33,154 bases of DNA, from contig JAIXRH010000046.1 in assembly GCA_027485285.1 (NCBI GenBank), positions 1 to 33,154 of the forward strand, read 5' to 3'. Both the position numbers and the translations under genes were made by a program. This DNA comes from Comamonadaceae bacterium. GTDB lineage: Bacteria > Pseudomonadota > Gammaproteobacteria > Burkholderiales > Burkholderiaceae_C. Below the pieces are notes generated by a model. It ran no database searches, was not told the origin of the DNA, and saw nothing but the letters and a program-made list of their open reading frames with translations. This document shows positions 17,886 through 26,939 of this stretch, in pieces (position 1 is the stretch's first letter; every line of letters starts with the position of its first letter).

Positions 17886-18862
17886 AATACAAAAAATCAG
17901 AAGCCAAAGAATACGCACGCGAGCACATGGTGGGGGTCTGGGCCGCCAACCTCACGCCCTTTGATGACGCGCTGAAGCTGGATGAAAAAGCCTATCGCGA
18001 GAACTTGAACCACTGGATCAACACCCTCAACTTGGGTGGCTTGTTCATCGCGGGCAAACAAGCCGAATTTTTTTCGATGAGCTTGGTGGAACGCAAACGA
18101 CTGATGGCGTTGTCCGTCGAGGTAGCGCACGAAGCAGGCAATCGCCAAGGCAAAGGCCACTGCGGCATCGTCACCTCTTGCTCGGACACCAACTTGGATG
18201 TGGTGCTGGACTTGGCCCAACATTCACAAGACATTGGCGCCGACTATGTGATCGTGCACAGCCCGGTGCTGCACTTTGGTGCCGACACGGAAGAGACCAT
18301 TTACGAGTACTACCGCTATTTGTCTGAAAAGATTGACATCGGCTTGGCCATGTGGAACCACCCGGACTGTGGCTATGTGATGAGCCCCGAGCTATGTGCC
18401 CGCATCGCCGACCTGCCCAATGTGGTCGCCATCAAATACAGCACAGACCGCGACAAGTACAAACGCCTCACCGAGATGGTGGGCCACAAAATCCATGTCA
18501 GCAACCCAGATGAGCCCGATTGGCTTGAGAACATCATGGACTATGGCTGGAAGCTTTACCTCTGTTCAACCCCACCGTTCTTGCTGCAAACAGCCACAGA
18601 CCAACGCATGAACGCGTACACCCAACTTGCTTTTGCCGGCAAGTTCGACGAAGCGCGCCAAGTGCGCGACAGCTTGAACCCCGTGCGTGAGGCCTTCAAG
18701 CAGTCCAAGCCCAAAGGCAAGCCGCAAGCCCATGCCAAATATTGGCAAGAGCTCATTGGTCAACACGGCGGTCCCGTGCGCCGCCCTTTGTTGCAGCTGA
18801 CCGAGGCGGAGCGCGAAGCCACGCGACAAGCCGTCGCACGATCAGGTCTGAAACTGTCATAA
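17882..18862 (+). CDS. dihydrodipicolinate synthase-family lyase, divergent active site
   Basis: A 326-residue TIM-barrel protein of the DHDPS/N-acetylneuraminate lyase family. The Schiff-base lysine is Lys185 in VVAIKYSTD. The family's GTTGE loop is replaced by FIAGKQAEFF, and the DHDPS Tyr133 region is SPVLHFGADTEET, so the DHDPS reaction is unlikely. Relatives include hydratase-aldolases of aromatic degradation that release pyruvate and an aromatic aldehyde. Lying between the large and small subunit genes of the molybdenum hydroxylase, it may make the aldehyde which that enzyme oxidises; this is inference. ATG 17882 overlaps the stop of the large subunit and has AAGGAGA upstream. The C-terminal 40 residues are basic and alanine-rich. 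Confidence 0.86.
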   Translation: MKYKKSEAKEYAREHMVGVWAANLTPFDDALKLDEKAYRENLNHWINTLNLGGLFIAGKQAEFFSMSLVERKRLMALSVEVAHEAGNRQGKGHCGIVTSCSDTNLDVVLDLAQHSQDIGADYVIVHSPVLHFGADTEETIYEYYRYLSEKIDIGLAMWNHPDCGYVMSPELCARIADLPNVVAIKYSTDRDKYKRLTEMVGHKIHVSNPDEPDWLENIMDYGWKLYLCSTPPFLLQTATDQRMNAYTQLAFAGKFDEARQVRDSLNPVREAFKQSKPKGKPQAHAKYWQELIGQHGGPVRRPLLQLTEAEREATRQAVARSGLKLS

Positions 18863-18867
18863 ATTTC

Positions 18868-19350
18868 GTGCACACCGTCCCACTCACCCTGCATCTGAAC
18901 CACCGAGCCGTGTCGCTCGAGGTGGCGCCGTCGTCCCTGCTGATCGATGTGCTGCGCGAGCAATGCCAACTCACAGGGACACACCAAGGCTGCGACACCG
19001 CCCAGTGCGGCGCCTGCACCGTGTTGGTCAACGACCAAGCCATCAAATCTTGCAACCGCTTGGCAATGCAATGCGATAAACAATCGGTGCTGACGATTGA
19101 GGGCGTAGCCCCCAACGACCACGCCTTGCATGTGATGCAACAGTGCTTTAGCCAACACCATGCCCTGCAATGCGGCTTTTGCACGCCCGGTTTTGTGATG
19201 CGGGCCTTGGCCATGGTCCACGAGGACGTGCCCGCCACGCCCGATGCGGTGCGCGAGGCCTTGTCTGGCAATCTGTGTCGTTGCACAGGTTATGAAGGCA
19301 TCGTCCACGCTGTCTGCGAAGGCCTGACCTTGCTCAGGGTGCAAGCTTGA
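18868..19350 (+). CDS. molybdenum hydroxylase 2Fe-2S small subunit
   Basis: A 160-residue iron-sulfur subunit that passes electrons from molybdenum to FAD. The plant-type ferredoxin cluster ligands are Cys42, Cys47, Cys50 and Cys62 (GCDTAQCGACTV). The second cluster uses Cys102, Cys105, Cys137 and Cys139 (CGFCTPG and NLCRCTGYEGI). All eight are present, so the subunit should be functional. I start at GTG 18868, 5 bases after the stop of the lyase gene, because it gives the normal family N-terminus (TVPLTLHLNHRAVSLEV). No good Shine-Dalgarno is visible, so translation may depend on coupling. Its stop overlaps the next ATG by one base (TGATG). Confidence 0.92.
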   Translation: MHTVPLTLHLNHRAVSLEVAPSSLLIDVLREQCQLTGTHQGCDTAQCGACTVLVNDQAIKSCNRLAMQCDKQSVLTIEGVAPNDHALHVMQQCFSQHHALQCGFCTPGFVMRALAMVHEDVPATPDAVREALSGNLCRCTGYEGIVHAVCEGLTLLRVQA

Positions 19351-20765
19351 TGCCTAGCACCGCCTACCTGCGCCCACGGTCGATCGCTGAGGTCACGCAG
19401 TGCTTGGCGTCGTTTCGAGAGGCGCAACTGTTGGCGGGTGGCCAGAGCTTGTTGGCGGCATGGCGACTGGGGCTTTGCAAGCCGACCCATTTTGTCGATC
19501 TGCAGGATGTGCCTGACTTGAATGACATTCGGATTGAAGGCGATGCACTTTGGGTGGGTGCCATGTGCACCCATGCGCAAATTGCACGCAGCCCCATGGT
19601 CTTGTCGCAAAACCCCATGCTCAGCGAATTGGCGCAAGGCATCGCCGACGCGCAAATTCGCAACGTCGGCAGCATCGGGGGCGCCTTGGCCAACAACGAC
19701 CCAGCAGCCTGTTGGCCCGCTGGCGTCTTAGCCATGAATGCCACCATTGTGACCAACCAGCGCGAGATTCCTGCCGACACATTTTTTCAAGGTTTGTTCA
19801 GCACCGCATTGCAACACGGCGAATGGATCCTAGGCGTGCGCTTTGCGCGCGTGGCATGGGCGCGTTATTTGAAATTTGAGCAAGCGGCCTCCCGATTCGC
19901 ATTGGTCGGCGTGGCGGTGGCGCGATCGATGCGCGGCCACGTTCGCGTCGCCATCACAGGACTTGGCCAAGGCATCACGCGATGGCCCGAGGCTGAAAAT
20001 GCCCTGACTGCGCAGTGGCGTGTGAACGCATTGACCCCCCTGGTCTTTGACGCAAGGGCTGCGCAAACCGATCTCCATGCCAGTGCGCGCTACCGAGCCC
20101 ATCTGGTCTCGGTGCTGTGCCGACGCGCAGTGGCCGCCGACACCAAAGAATCACCGGCCATGCCCGCAAGCGCGCCCATGATGCTTGCAACACCTCCGTC
20201 ATTGCCAGGACGGCTTCAAGGCAGCAGCCTGCTGCCGGCAACGCCTGCACGCGTCTGGGAGCATTTGCTGAATCCCGCCGTGCTTCAACGCTGCATTCCC
20301 GGTTGCACCGCCATGACGCTCACGCAAGCTGAGCATTACCAAGCGGTCGTCAAAGTTGGCTTAGGGCCCGTCTCAGCCACCTTTGCAACAGAGGTGGCGC
20401 TTTTCACAGAACCGCACCATGCCCCGCAACAGCCCATGCGCTGCCGCTTGGTCCTCACCGGTCAAGCGGGCGCTTTGGGTGAAGGCAAAGCCACCGTCTT
20501 GGTCGAACTGCATGCTGTCCAAGACCCACACACCCAGCGCATCAACACGCGCCTAGATTGGCATGCCACACCAGAATTAACTGGCAAGCTAGCGCAACTG
20601 GGCAACCGCCTGATGGACGCCACCGCGCAGAGTTTGAGTCAGCAGTTTTTCAAACGTTTCAGTGGGGTGCTCTCAGGTGAAACCGCAACACCCCACAAAA
20701 ATGAATCCCTTTATGCTTTGGCTCGCAACGTCAAGCAATGGCTCCAGCGTTTCTTTGAAAGGTAA
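19350..20765 (+). CDS. molybdenum hydroxylase FAD subunit fused to a CoxG-like domain
   Basis: A 471-residue fusion. Residues 1-270 are the FAD-binding medium subunit of the xanthine dehydrogenase family: AGGQSLL at 29-35, NVGSIGGALANNDPA around 106-120 and EWILGVRF later. From about residue 285 to 440 follows a CoxG/SRPBCC domain (LPGRLQGSSLLPATPARVWE, NPAVLQRCIPGC, VKVGLGPVSATF, GEGKATVLVELHA), ending in an amphipathic tail with KQWLQRFFER. CoxG of Oligotropha attaches CO dehydrogenase to the membrane, and similar proteins are normally separate. The fusion would place that function in the enzyme itself. The linker at about 260-284 is rich in Ala, Pro and Met. Start ATG 19350 overlaps the small-subunit stop; TTG 19347 would add one residue. 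Confidence 0.9.
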   Translation: MPSTAYLRPRSIAEVTQCLASFREAQLLAGGQSLLAAWRLGLCKPTHFVDLQDVPDLNDIRIEGDALWVGAMCTHAQIARSPMVLSQNPMLSELAQGIADAQIRNVGSIGGALANNDPAACWPAGVLAMNATIVTNQREIPADTFFQGLFSTALQHGEWILGVRFARVAWARYLKFEQAASRFALVGVAVARSMRGHVRVAITGLGQGITRWPEAENALTAQWRVNALTPLVFDARAAQTDLHASARYRAHLVSVLCRRAVAADTKESPAMPASAPMMLATPPSLPGRLQGSSLLPATPARVWEHLLNPAVLQRCIPGCTAMTLTQAEHYQAVVKVGLGPVSATFATEVALFTEPHHAPQQPMRCRLVLTGQAGALGEGKATVLVELHAVQDPHTQRINTRLDWHATPELTGKLAQLGNRLMDATAQSLSQQFFKRFSGVLSGETATPHKNESLYALARNVKQWLQRFFER

Positions 20766-21397
<632 letters not shown>

Positions 21398-21430
21398 AAT
21401 TTGCTTTTTCCCTTCAACCAAGAGGCCTCC

Positions 21431-22603
21431 ATGATGAAACTACCGGTCAAGTCTTTCTCCCTCGCCTGCGTTCTCGCACTGACCAGTGTGGGAAGTTACG
21501 CACAACAACCCCTGAAGATTGGTTTTTTGGGGACGCTCTCCGGCCCCGCTGGCGCACTCGGCCAAGACCAATACGATGCCTTCATGCTGGGCATCGACCA
21601 CCTAGGCGGCAAGCTAGGTAACAGCACCGTTCAAGTGCTCAAAGAAGACGACCAACTCAAGCCCGACCTTGGTGTGGAGTTAGCCAAGAAGTTGATTGAG
21701 AAAGAAAAAGTCAACATCATCACCGGGGTGACCTTCTCCAACGTGATGATGGCCGTTCACAAGCCCATCACCGACGCTGGCGTCTTTTTGATTGGCTCGA
21801 ATGCAGGCCCCACGCCGATCACAGGCAAGGGCTGCAGCCCGATGTATTTCTCCACCTCATGGAACAACGATTCCTTGCACGAATCGATGGGCGCTTATGC
21901 GCGTGAGCAAGGCTACAAGCGCGTCTACCTGATGGCCCCTAACTACCAAGCCGGCAAAGATGCCCTGGCAGGCTTCAAAACGCAATACAAGGGCGCTGCA
22001 CTGGATGAGGTCTACACCCAAATCAACCAGCCCGACTACTCCGCCGAAATTGCACAAATGCAAGCCGCTAAACCTGATGCGGTGTATGTGTTTTATCCAG
22101 GCGGCATGGGCGTGAACTTTGTGAAGCAATACCAACAAGCGGGCTTGTTGGGCAAGGTGCCTTTGTTGTCGGCCTCTACCGTTGACGGCACCACGCTTCC
22201 TGCGCTCAAGGACATTGCCTTGGGCGTCATCACCAGCTCGCCGTACAGCCCAGACATTGACAACCCACAAAACAAAAAGTTTGTCGATGACTTCCGCAAA
22301 AAGTACAACCGCGTGCCATCGCTGTATGCCGCACAGAGCTATGACGCAGCCATGCTGTTGAACTCAGCCTTGCTCAAGACGCAAGGCAAAATCGATCGCG
22401 AGCCCTTGCGCGCTGCCCTGAAGCAAGCCAACTTCAAATCGGTGGCTGGCCCCTTCAAGTTCAACAGCAACCAGTTCCCGATTCGTAACTTCTACCGCGT
22501 GGATGTTGCCAAGGACAGCAGCGGTCAAGCGGCTTTGGTGAACAAAGGTGTTGTACTGAAAGACCACGCCGACGCCTACGCCAGCCAGTGCACCATGAAC
22601 TGA
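21431..22603 (+). CDS. ABC transporter substrate-binding protein (LivJ/HbpA-like)
   Basis: A 390-residue periplasmic binding protein of the branched-chain-amino-acid (HAAT) type. The signal peptide covers about residues 1-24 (KSFSLACVLALTSVGSYA, cleavage before QQ). The mature protein begins PLKIGFLGTLSGPAGALGQD, the family's ligand-binding start, and continues with GVTFSNVMMAV, AMLLNSALL and a C-terminal region ending in a short Cys-containing tail. Many relatives in aromatic clusters bind aromatic acids rather than leucine, and the location argues for that here. The ATG at 21431 has AGAGG 5 bases upstream; ATG 21434 is a second option. First gene of the transporter operon, followed by a 49-bp gap containing a strong hairpin. 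Confidence 0.93.
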   Translation: MMKLPVKSFSLACVLALTSVGSYAQQPLKIGFLGTLSGPAGALGQDQYDAFMLGIDHLGGKLGNSTVQVLKEDDQLKPDLGVELAKKLIEKEKVNIITGVTFSNVMMAVHKPITDAGVFLIGSNAGPTPITGKGCSPMYFSTSWNNDSLHESMGAYAREQGYKRVYLMAPNYQAGKDALAGFKTQYKGAALDEVYTQINQPDYSAEIAQMQAAKPDAVYVFYPGGMGVNFVKQYQQAGLLGKVPLLSASTVDGTTLPALKDIALGVITSSPYSPDIDNPQNKKFVDDFRKKYNRVPSLYAAQSYDAAMLLNSALLKTQGKIDREPLRAALKQANFKSVAGPFKFNSNQFPIRNFYRVDVAKDSSGQAALVNKGVVLKDHADAYASQCTMN

Positions 22604-22627
22604 TGGTGATTTTCACGGCGTTCGCAG

Positions 22628-22667
22628 CAGCGACACGTCATGGGCTTGGCACATGACGTCGTCGCTG
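22628..22667 (+). promoter_or_regulatory. stable hairpin covering the permease start codon
   Basis: CAGCGACACGTCATG (22628-22642) pairs with CATGACGTCGTCGCTG (22652-22667) over 15 base pairs with one bulged base (C22660) and a nine-base loop. The ATG of the first permease gene (22653-22655) lies in the stem next to the loop. No T run follows, so it is not a classical terminator. It could damp translation of the permease or protect the upstream mRNA of the binding protein. Confidence 0.7.
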
Positions 22668-23573
22668 TTTTTCATTCAAGTCCTCAACGGCCTGCAACTC
22701 GGGGTCCTGCTGTTCATGTTGTCAGCGGGCTTGACGCTGGTGTTTGGCATCATGAGCTTTGTCAACCTGGCGCACGGTTGTCTGTACATGATGGGTGCCT
22801 ACTTTGCGGCAACGGTGTACGGCGCGACCAACTCGTTTGCCGCGGCCGGTGTTGCCGCCGTCTTAGGCGGCGGCTTGTTAGCGGCGTTGGTGGAGTGGGT
22901 CGTGGCGCGGCGCTTGTACACCCGCGACCACCTAGACCATGTGCTCGCCACCTTCGGACTGATTTTGTTTTTCAATGAACTCGCGCGTTGGGTGTGGGGC
23001 GCATCCCCCACTTACATGAACGTCCCGCCCGCGTTGTCGGGCACGCTCGATATCTTGGGTGTGATGTACCCCATGTATCGCTTTGCCATCATCGGTGCGG
23101 GCTTACTGGCAGCGCTGGGTTGTTACTTGTTAATTGCCAAGACCCGCGTGGGGATGTTGATTCGCGCGGGCTCCCTCAACCCCACCATGGTGGCGGCCTT
23201 GGGTGTGAATATTCGCTTGCTCAACGCCTTGGTGTTTTCGCTGGGCGGTGCATTGGCTGGTTTAGCTGGCTTGATGAGCAGCCCCATCTTGTCGGTGCAA
23301 CCTGGCATGGGCGAACCTATTTTAATTTTGGTCATGATCGTCATCGTGATTGGCGGAATTGGCTCTGTGCAAGGCGCTTTCTATGCCGCCTTGATGGTGG
23401 GCTTGATTGACACAGCGGGCCGCGCCTTCTTGCCCATGCTGCTGCGTGAATTCATTGATCGCAGCAGCGCCCAAGCCGCCGGGCCCGCCATCGCCTCTAT
23501 GCTGACTTGTATCTTCATGGCGACCGTGCTGGCCATCAAACCTCAGGGCTTGTTTCCCGTGAAGAACAAATGA
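22653..23573 (+). CDS. branched-chain-type ABC permease (LivH-like)
   Basis: A 306-residue inner-membrane permease with about eight hydrophobic segments. The start (FFIQVLNGLQLGVLLFMLSA, then GLTLVFGIMSFVNLAHGCLY) is the LivH hallmark, including the conserved NLAHG. The loop containing LIRAGSLNPTMVAALGVN is the EAA-type contact with the ATPases. It forms the channel together with the next gene product. Its start codon is inside a strong hairpin and has only a weak Shine-Dalgarno (GGG in the loop). The stop overlaps the next start by ATGA. Confidence 0.93.
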   Translation: MTSSLFFIQVLNGLQLGVLLFMLSAGLTLVFGIMSFVNLAHGCLYMMGAYFAATVYGATNSFAAAGVAAVLGGGLLAALVEWVVARRLYTRDHLDHVLATFGLILFFNELARWVWGASPTYMNVPPALSGTLDILGVMYPMYRFAIIGAGLLAALGCYLLIAKTRVGMLIRAGSLNPTMVAALGVNIRLLNALVFSLGGALAGLAGLMSSPILSVQPGMGEPILILVMIVIVIGGIGSVQGAFYAALMVGLIDTAGRAFLPMLLREFIDRSSAQAAGPAIASMLTCIFMATVLAIKPQGLFPVKNK

Positions 23574-24532
23574 AAACGCGTCTCACCATGGTCATCTCGA
23601 CCGGGCTTTTGCTGGTGCTGGCCCTACTGCCCCTTTATGCGCGTTGGGTCGAAGAACCTTTCTTGCTCACTTTTTCTACCCGAGCTTTGGTATTGGCCTT
23701 GGCCGCTCTCAGCTTGAACATCGTGCTGGGCTTTGGTGGCATGGTGAGTTTTGGGCATGCGTTGTACTTGGGCCTTGGCGCTTACACCGTGGGCATCTCG
23801 GCGAGCCATGGCGTCGACAACGGTGCCCTGCAATTGCTCATCACGGTGGTGCTCTGTGGCGCCGTGGGATTGGCCACAGGCTGGGTCTCGCTTCGCACGA
23901 GTGGCATTGGCTTCATCATGATCACCTTGGCATTTGCCCAAATGTTTTATTACTTGTTTGTTAGCCTCAAGCAATACGGAGGGGATGATGGCTTGTCGAT
24001 CTCCTTGCGCAGCCACTTGGTCGGTTTGAACATGAGCAACCCCCTCACGCTTTACTACACCGCCTTTGCCTGTGTGCTGGCGGTGGTGGTGTGGACGCAG
24101 CACATGGTGAAAGCACCTTTTGGGATGGTGCTGCAAGCGTGTCGAATGAACGAACGACGCATGAACGCCCTGGGTTTTCACACCCTGCGCTACAAGCTCA
24201 GCGCCTATGTGTTGTCTTGTGTGATCGCCGGTGTCGCGGGCTTTTTGTACGCCAACCTCACTGGCTATGCCTCACCCGCTTATTTGGCTTGGACCTTGTC
24301 TGGCGAACTCATTGTGATGGTGGTGCTAGGGGGGATGGGCACCGTGCTGGGGCCGTTGGTGGGTGCACTGACCTTGTTGGGCTGTGAAGAAGTGCTGAAA
24401 GGCATGACCGAACACTGGCCCATCATCTTAGGCCCCCTGATTGTGTTGGTGGTGCTGCTCGCGCGGCGCGGCTTGTATGGTTTGGCGCTGGATTGGGATG
24501 CGCGCCGTGCCCAAGCCAAGGAGCAACCATGA
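23570..24532 (+). CDS. branched-chain-type ABC permease (LivM-like)
   Basis: A 320-residue permease with a series of hydrophobic segments, the second half of the transmembrane pore. Typical LivM segments are LSLNIVLGFGGMVSFGHALY, LRTSGIGFIMITLAFAQMFY, GGDDGLSI and the coupling-loop CRMNERRMNALGFH. Near the C-terminus GELIVMVVLGGMGTVLGPLV is also characteristic. The ATG at 23570 overlaps the LivH-like stop (ATGA); the longer frame upstream lies inside that gene and is not used. The first ATP-binding gene overlaps its end in the same way. Confidence 0.93.
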   Translation: MKTRLTMVISTGLLLVLALLPLYARWVEEPFLLTFSTRALVLALAALSLNIVLGFGGMVSFGHALYLGLGAYTVGISASHGVDNGALQLLITVVLCGAVGLATGWVSLRTSGIGFIMITLAFAQMFYYLFVSLKQYGGDDGLSISLRSHLVGLNMSNPLTLYYTAFACVLAVVVWTQHMVKAPFGMVLQACRMNERRMNALGFHTLRYKLSAYVLSCVIAGVAGFLYANLTGYASPAYLAWTLSGELIVMVVLGGMGTVLGPLVGALTLLGCEEVLKGMTEHWPIILGPLIVLVVLLARRGLYGLALDWDARRAQAKEQP

Positions 24533-25296
24533 ACACGCACAGCACAACCCCACTTCAAACGCAGGCCTTGGTCAAACGCTATGGCGGTTTGCTGGCCACG
24601 GACCATGTGAGCTTGACGTTGGCGAGTGGCGAGTTACACGCCATCATTGGCCCCAATGGGGCTGGCAAAACCACCCTCATTGGCCAACTCGGCGGTGAGC
24701 TTCAACCCGACAGTGGTGATGTGTTTTTACAAGGTGAATGCGTCACGACGCTGCCAGCCGCCGAGCGTGCCCTGCGCGGTTTGGCGCGCTCTTACCAAAT
24801 TTCTTCTACCTTTCCTGAGTTCACCGTGCGCGAGTGCGTGACTTTGGCCAAACAAGCCCATGCGGGTCACAGCTTTGGCGCTTGGCGTGCATTGCTGCAA
24901 CGCAGGCACTTGGTCGAGCCCGCGGAACAAGCCATTGCGCAAGCAGGTTTGAGCCACCGCCTTGATCAACGCGTGTCTGAGTTGGCGCATGGCGAACGTC
25001 GCCAACTGGAACTGGCCATGGTGCTGGTGAGTCAGCCCAAAGTGCTGTTGTTGGACGAGCCGATGGCTGGCATGAGCCACCAAGAATCCATGAAGGTGAT
25101 CGACTTGCTGGCCAGCCTCAAAGGCCACTACACACTCCTGCTTGTCGAACACGACATGCAAGCTGTGTTTGCCTTAGCCGACACCATCTCGGTGTTGGTC
25201 AACGGCGCCATCATTGCCAGTGGCAAGCCAGAAGACATTCGTCAAAATCCTGAGGTGCGCACGGCTTACTTGGGTGATGAGGAGCTCCCCGAATGA
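24529..25296 (+). CDS. ABC transporter ATP-binding protein (LivG-like)
   Basis: A 255-residue ATPase of the importer. Walker A is GPNGAGKTT, the signature region is LAHGERRQLELAMVL (in place of LSGGQ, common in LivG-type proteins), Walker B is VLLLDEPMAGMS and the switch histidine is in LLLVEHDM. All catalytic elements are therefore present. The ATG at 24529 overlaps the permease stop and has AAGGAG just upstream. It pairs with the next gene product to form the ATPase dimer. Confidence 0.94.
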   Translation: MNTHSTTPLQTQALVKRYGGLLATDHVSLTLASGELHAIIGPNGAGKTTLIGQLGGELQPDSGDVFLQGECVTTLPAAERALRGLARSYQISSTFPEFTVRECVTLAKQAHAGHSFGAWRALLQRRHLVEPAEQAIAQAGLSHRLDQRVSELAHGERRQLELAMVLVSQPKVLLLDEPMAGMSHQESMKVIDLLASLKGHYTLLLVEHDMQAVFALADTISVLVNGAIIASGKPEDIRQNPEVRTAYLGDEELPE

Positions 25297-26009
25297 CCAC
25301 CACGCCTTTGCTGCAAGCCCACGACTTGGAAACTTGCTACGGCGATGCACAAGCACTTTTTGGGGCCAGCCTGACTGTGGCCGAAGGCGAGTTTGTGACC
25401 TTGCTAGGGCGCAACGGGATGGGCAAAACCACCACCGTGCGTTCCATCATGGGCATCATGACGCCGCGTCAAGGCCGCCTTGTGTTTGCTGGCCAAGACA
25501 TCACGCATCTGCCCTCTCATCAAATTGCGCGCTTGGGCATTGGCCTGGTTCCTGAGCAACGCCAAGTCTTTGCCAACCTGACCGTTCATGAAAATTTGGT
25601 CGCCACCGCGCACAACCGTTTGAACCAACGTGAGCCTTGGACACTGGCACGCGTCTATGAACTGTTTCCACGTCTCAAAGAACGCGCAGGCAACCTAGGC
25701 GCCAACTTGTCTGGCGGTGAACAACAAATGTTGGCCATTGGTCGAGCGTTGATGACCAACCCACGCTTGCTGATCTTGGATGAGGCCACAGAGGGCTTGG
25801 CCCCCTTGGTGCGCGCCGAAATTTGGCACTGTTTGCAAACCCTCAAACAGTCGGGCTTGTCGGTGCTGGTGATCGACAAAAACTTGGTGCCTCTGATGCG
25901 CCTGGCTGACACCCATTTCATCTTAGAAAAAGGGCAAACCATTTGGCACGGCAGTTCGGACAGCCTGATGAATGCGCGCCACGAGCTCAAGGACAGTCTC
26001 GGTGTCTGA
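25293..26009 (+). CDS. ABC transporter ATP-binding protein (LivF-like)
   Basis: A 238-residue ATPase. Walker A is GRNGMGKTTTV, the signature LSGGEQQMLAIGRAL, and Walker B LLILDEATEGLAP. The usual LivF segment LLVEQN is VLVIDKNL here, so the switch histidine is absent, as is normal in this half of the dimer. The ATG at 25293 overlaps the stop of the LivG-like gene (ATGA). The following hydrolase begins inside its last codons, so transporter and hydrolase are one operon. Confidence 0.94.
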   Translation: MTTTPLLQAHDLETCYGDAQALFGASLTVAEGEFVTLLGRNGMGKTTTVRSIMGIMTPRQGRLVFAGQDITHLPSHQIARLGIGLVPEQRQVFANLTVHENLVATAHNRLNQREPWTLARVYELFPRLKERAGNLGANLSGGEQQMLAIGRALMTNPRLLILDEATEGLAPLVRAEIWHCLQTLKQSGLSVLVIDKNLVPLMRLADTHFILEKGQTIWHGSSDSLMNARHELKDSLGV

Positions 26010-26862
26010 TTGGCGCACTTGGCCGCAGGCTGAATTAGAGCGTCAATACGATGCAAGAGGCACCGTGCCAGACATTGCCGCCGAGCTCCAAGCCTACCGC
26101 GACGCATCCACGCCGATGTACGAACTCACCCCTTGCTGGCGTGATGTGGCCTATGGTCAGGGGCCCGATGAAACCTTGGATCTGTTCCCCGTGGCAGGTC
26201 GGCCTGAAGCACCTTTGTTGGTGTTCATCCATGGGGGCTATTGGCGCGCCTTGCACAGCCAAGACTCGGTCTTCATGGCGCAACAGTTCACCTCACACGG
26301 CGTGGCCGTGGCTAGCATCAACTACACCTTGGCCCCACAGGCCACACTGGCACACATCGTCGCGCAATGCCAACGCGCCGTCACTTGGCTATTGAAAGAC
26401 GCTCAGCCGCACGGCATCTCACCGCAACAGACGGTTCTTGCAGGCAGCTCCGCGGGCGCCCATTTGGCAGCCATGCTTCTCGCGCCTGCTTGGCAAGTGC
26501 AAAGCCAACTGCCATCCCAGTCGCTGCGAGGCGGTGTGTTGCTGAGTGGCCTCTATGACCTCGCGCCGGTGCAGCGATGCCTGCCCAACACGTGGCTGAA
26601 GATGAGCGTGGAAGAAGCCAAAGACTTGAGCCCTATCCACCAGCTACCCGACCCACGGCTGCCACTCTATGTGACGGTGGCCGAACACGACACCGATGCA
26701 TTCAAGCGTCAATCCAAAGACTTCGCTGAGGCTTGCAGCACCCAAGGCAATCGGGTCATTTGGCATGAGGCGTTGCAACGCAACCACTTCAACATCGTGC
26801 GCGATTGGATGGATCCCCAGAGCCATTTGTTTCAATCGACGATGGCGCTGCTACGCGACTAG
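26002..26862 (+). CDS. arylformamidase-like alpha/beta hydrolase (kynurenine formamidase type)
   Basis: A 286-residue serine hydrolase of the hormone-sensitive-lipase/arylformamidase group. The oxyanion motif HGGYWR is at 77-82, the nucleophile Ser150 lies in GSSAG, Asp230 (or Asp232) in AEHDTD and His262 in QRNHFN, so the triad is complete. HGGYW with this spacing is typical of animal-type N-formylkynurenine formamidases, which also hydrolyse other N-formylarylamines such as N-formylanthranilate. That activity would yield an aminobenzoate plus formate, matching the ligase operon and the formate genes downstream; the substrate is inferred. GTG 26002 is chosen because AAGGA lies 8 bases upstream and it overlaps the LivF-like stop by 8 bases. 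Confidence 0.85.
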   Translation: MSDWRTWPQAELERQYDARGTVPDIAAELQAYRDASTPMYELTPCWRDVAYGQGPDETLDLFPVAGRPEAPLLVFIHGGYWRALHSQDSVFMAQQFTSHGVAVASINYTLAPQATLAHIVAQCQRAVTWLLKDAQPHGISPQQTVLAGSSAGAHLAAMLLAPAWQVQSQLPSQSLRGGVLLSGLYDLAPVQRCLPNTWLKMSVEEAKDLSPIHQLPDPRLPLYVTVAEHDTDAFKRQSKDFAEACSTQGNRVIWHEALQRNHFNIVRDWMDPQSHLFQSTMALLRD

Positions 26863-26892
26863 CCCTTTCAGGTGATTTTGTATACGTCAGCG

Positions 26893-26908
26893 TTCTGAGC
26901 ACTCAGAA
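26893..26908. promoter_or_regulatory. 16-bp palindrome upstream of purT
   Basis: TTCTGAGCACTCAGAA has perfect seven-base arms around CA. It lies 31 bases before the purT start, in the 77-base gap after the formamidase gene. It does not match the E. coli PurR operator. It may be an operator or a small mRNA hairpin; no clear -35/-10 pair could be placed. Confidence 0.4.
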
Positions 26909-26939
26909 AATACGCAGACGACACCTGGAACGTTTATCT

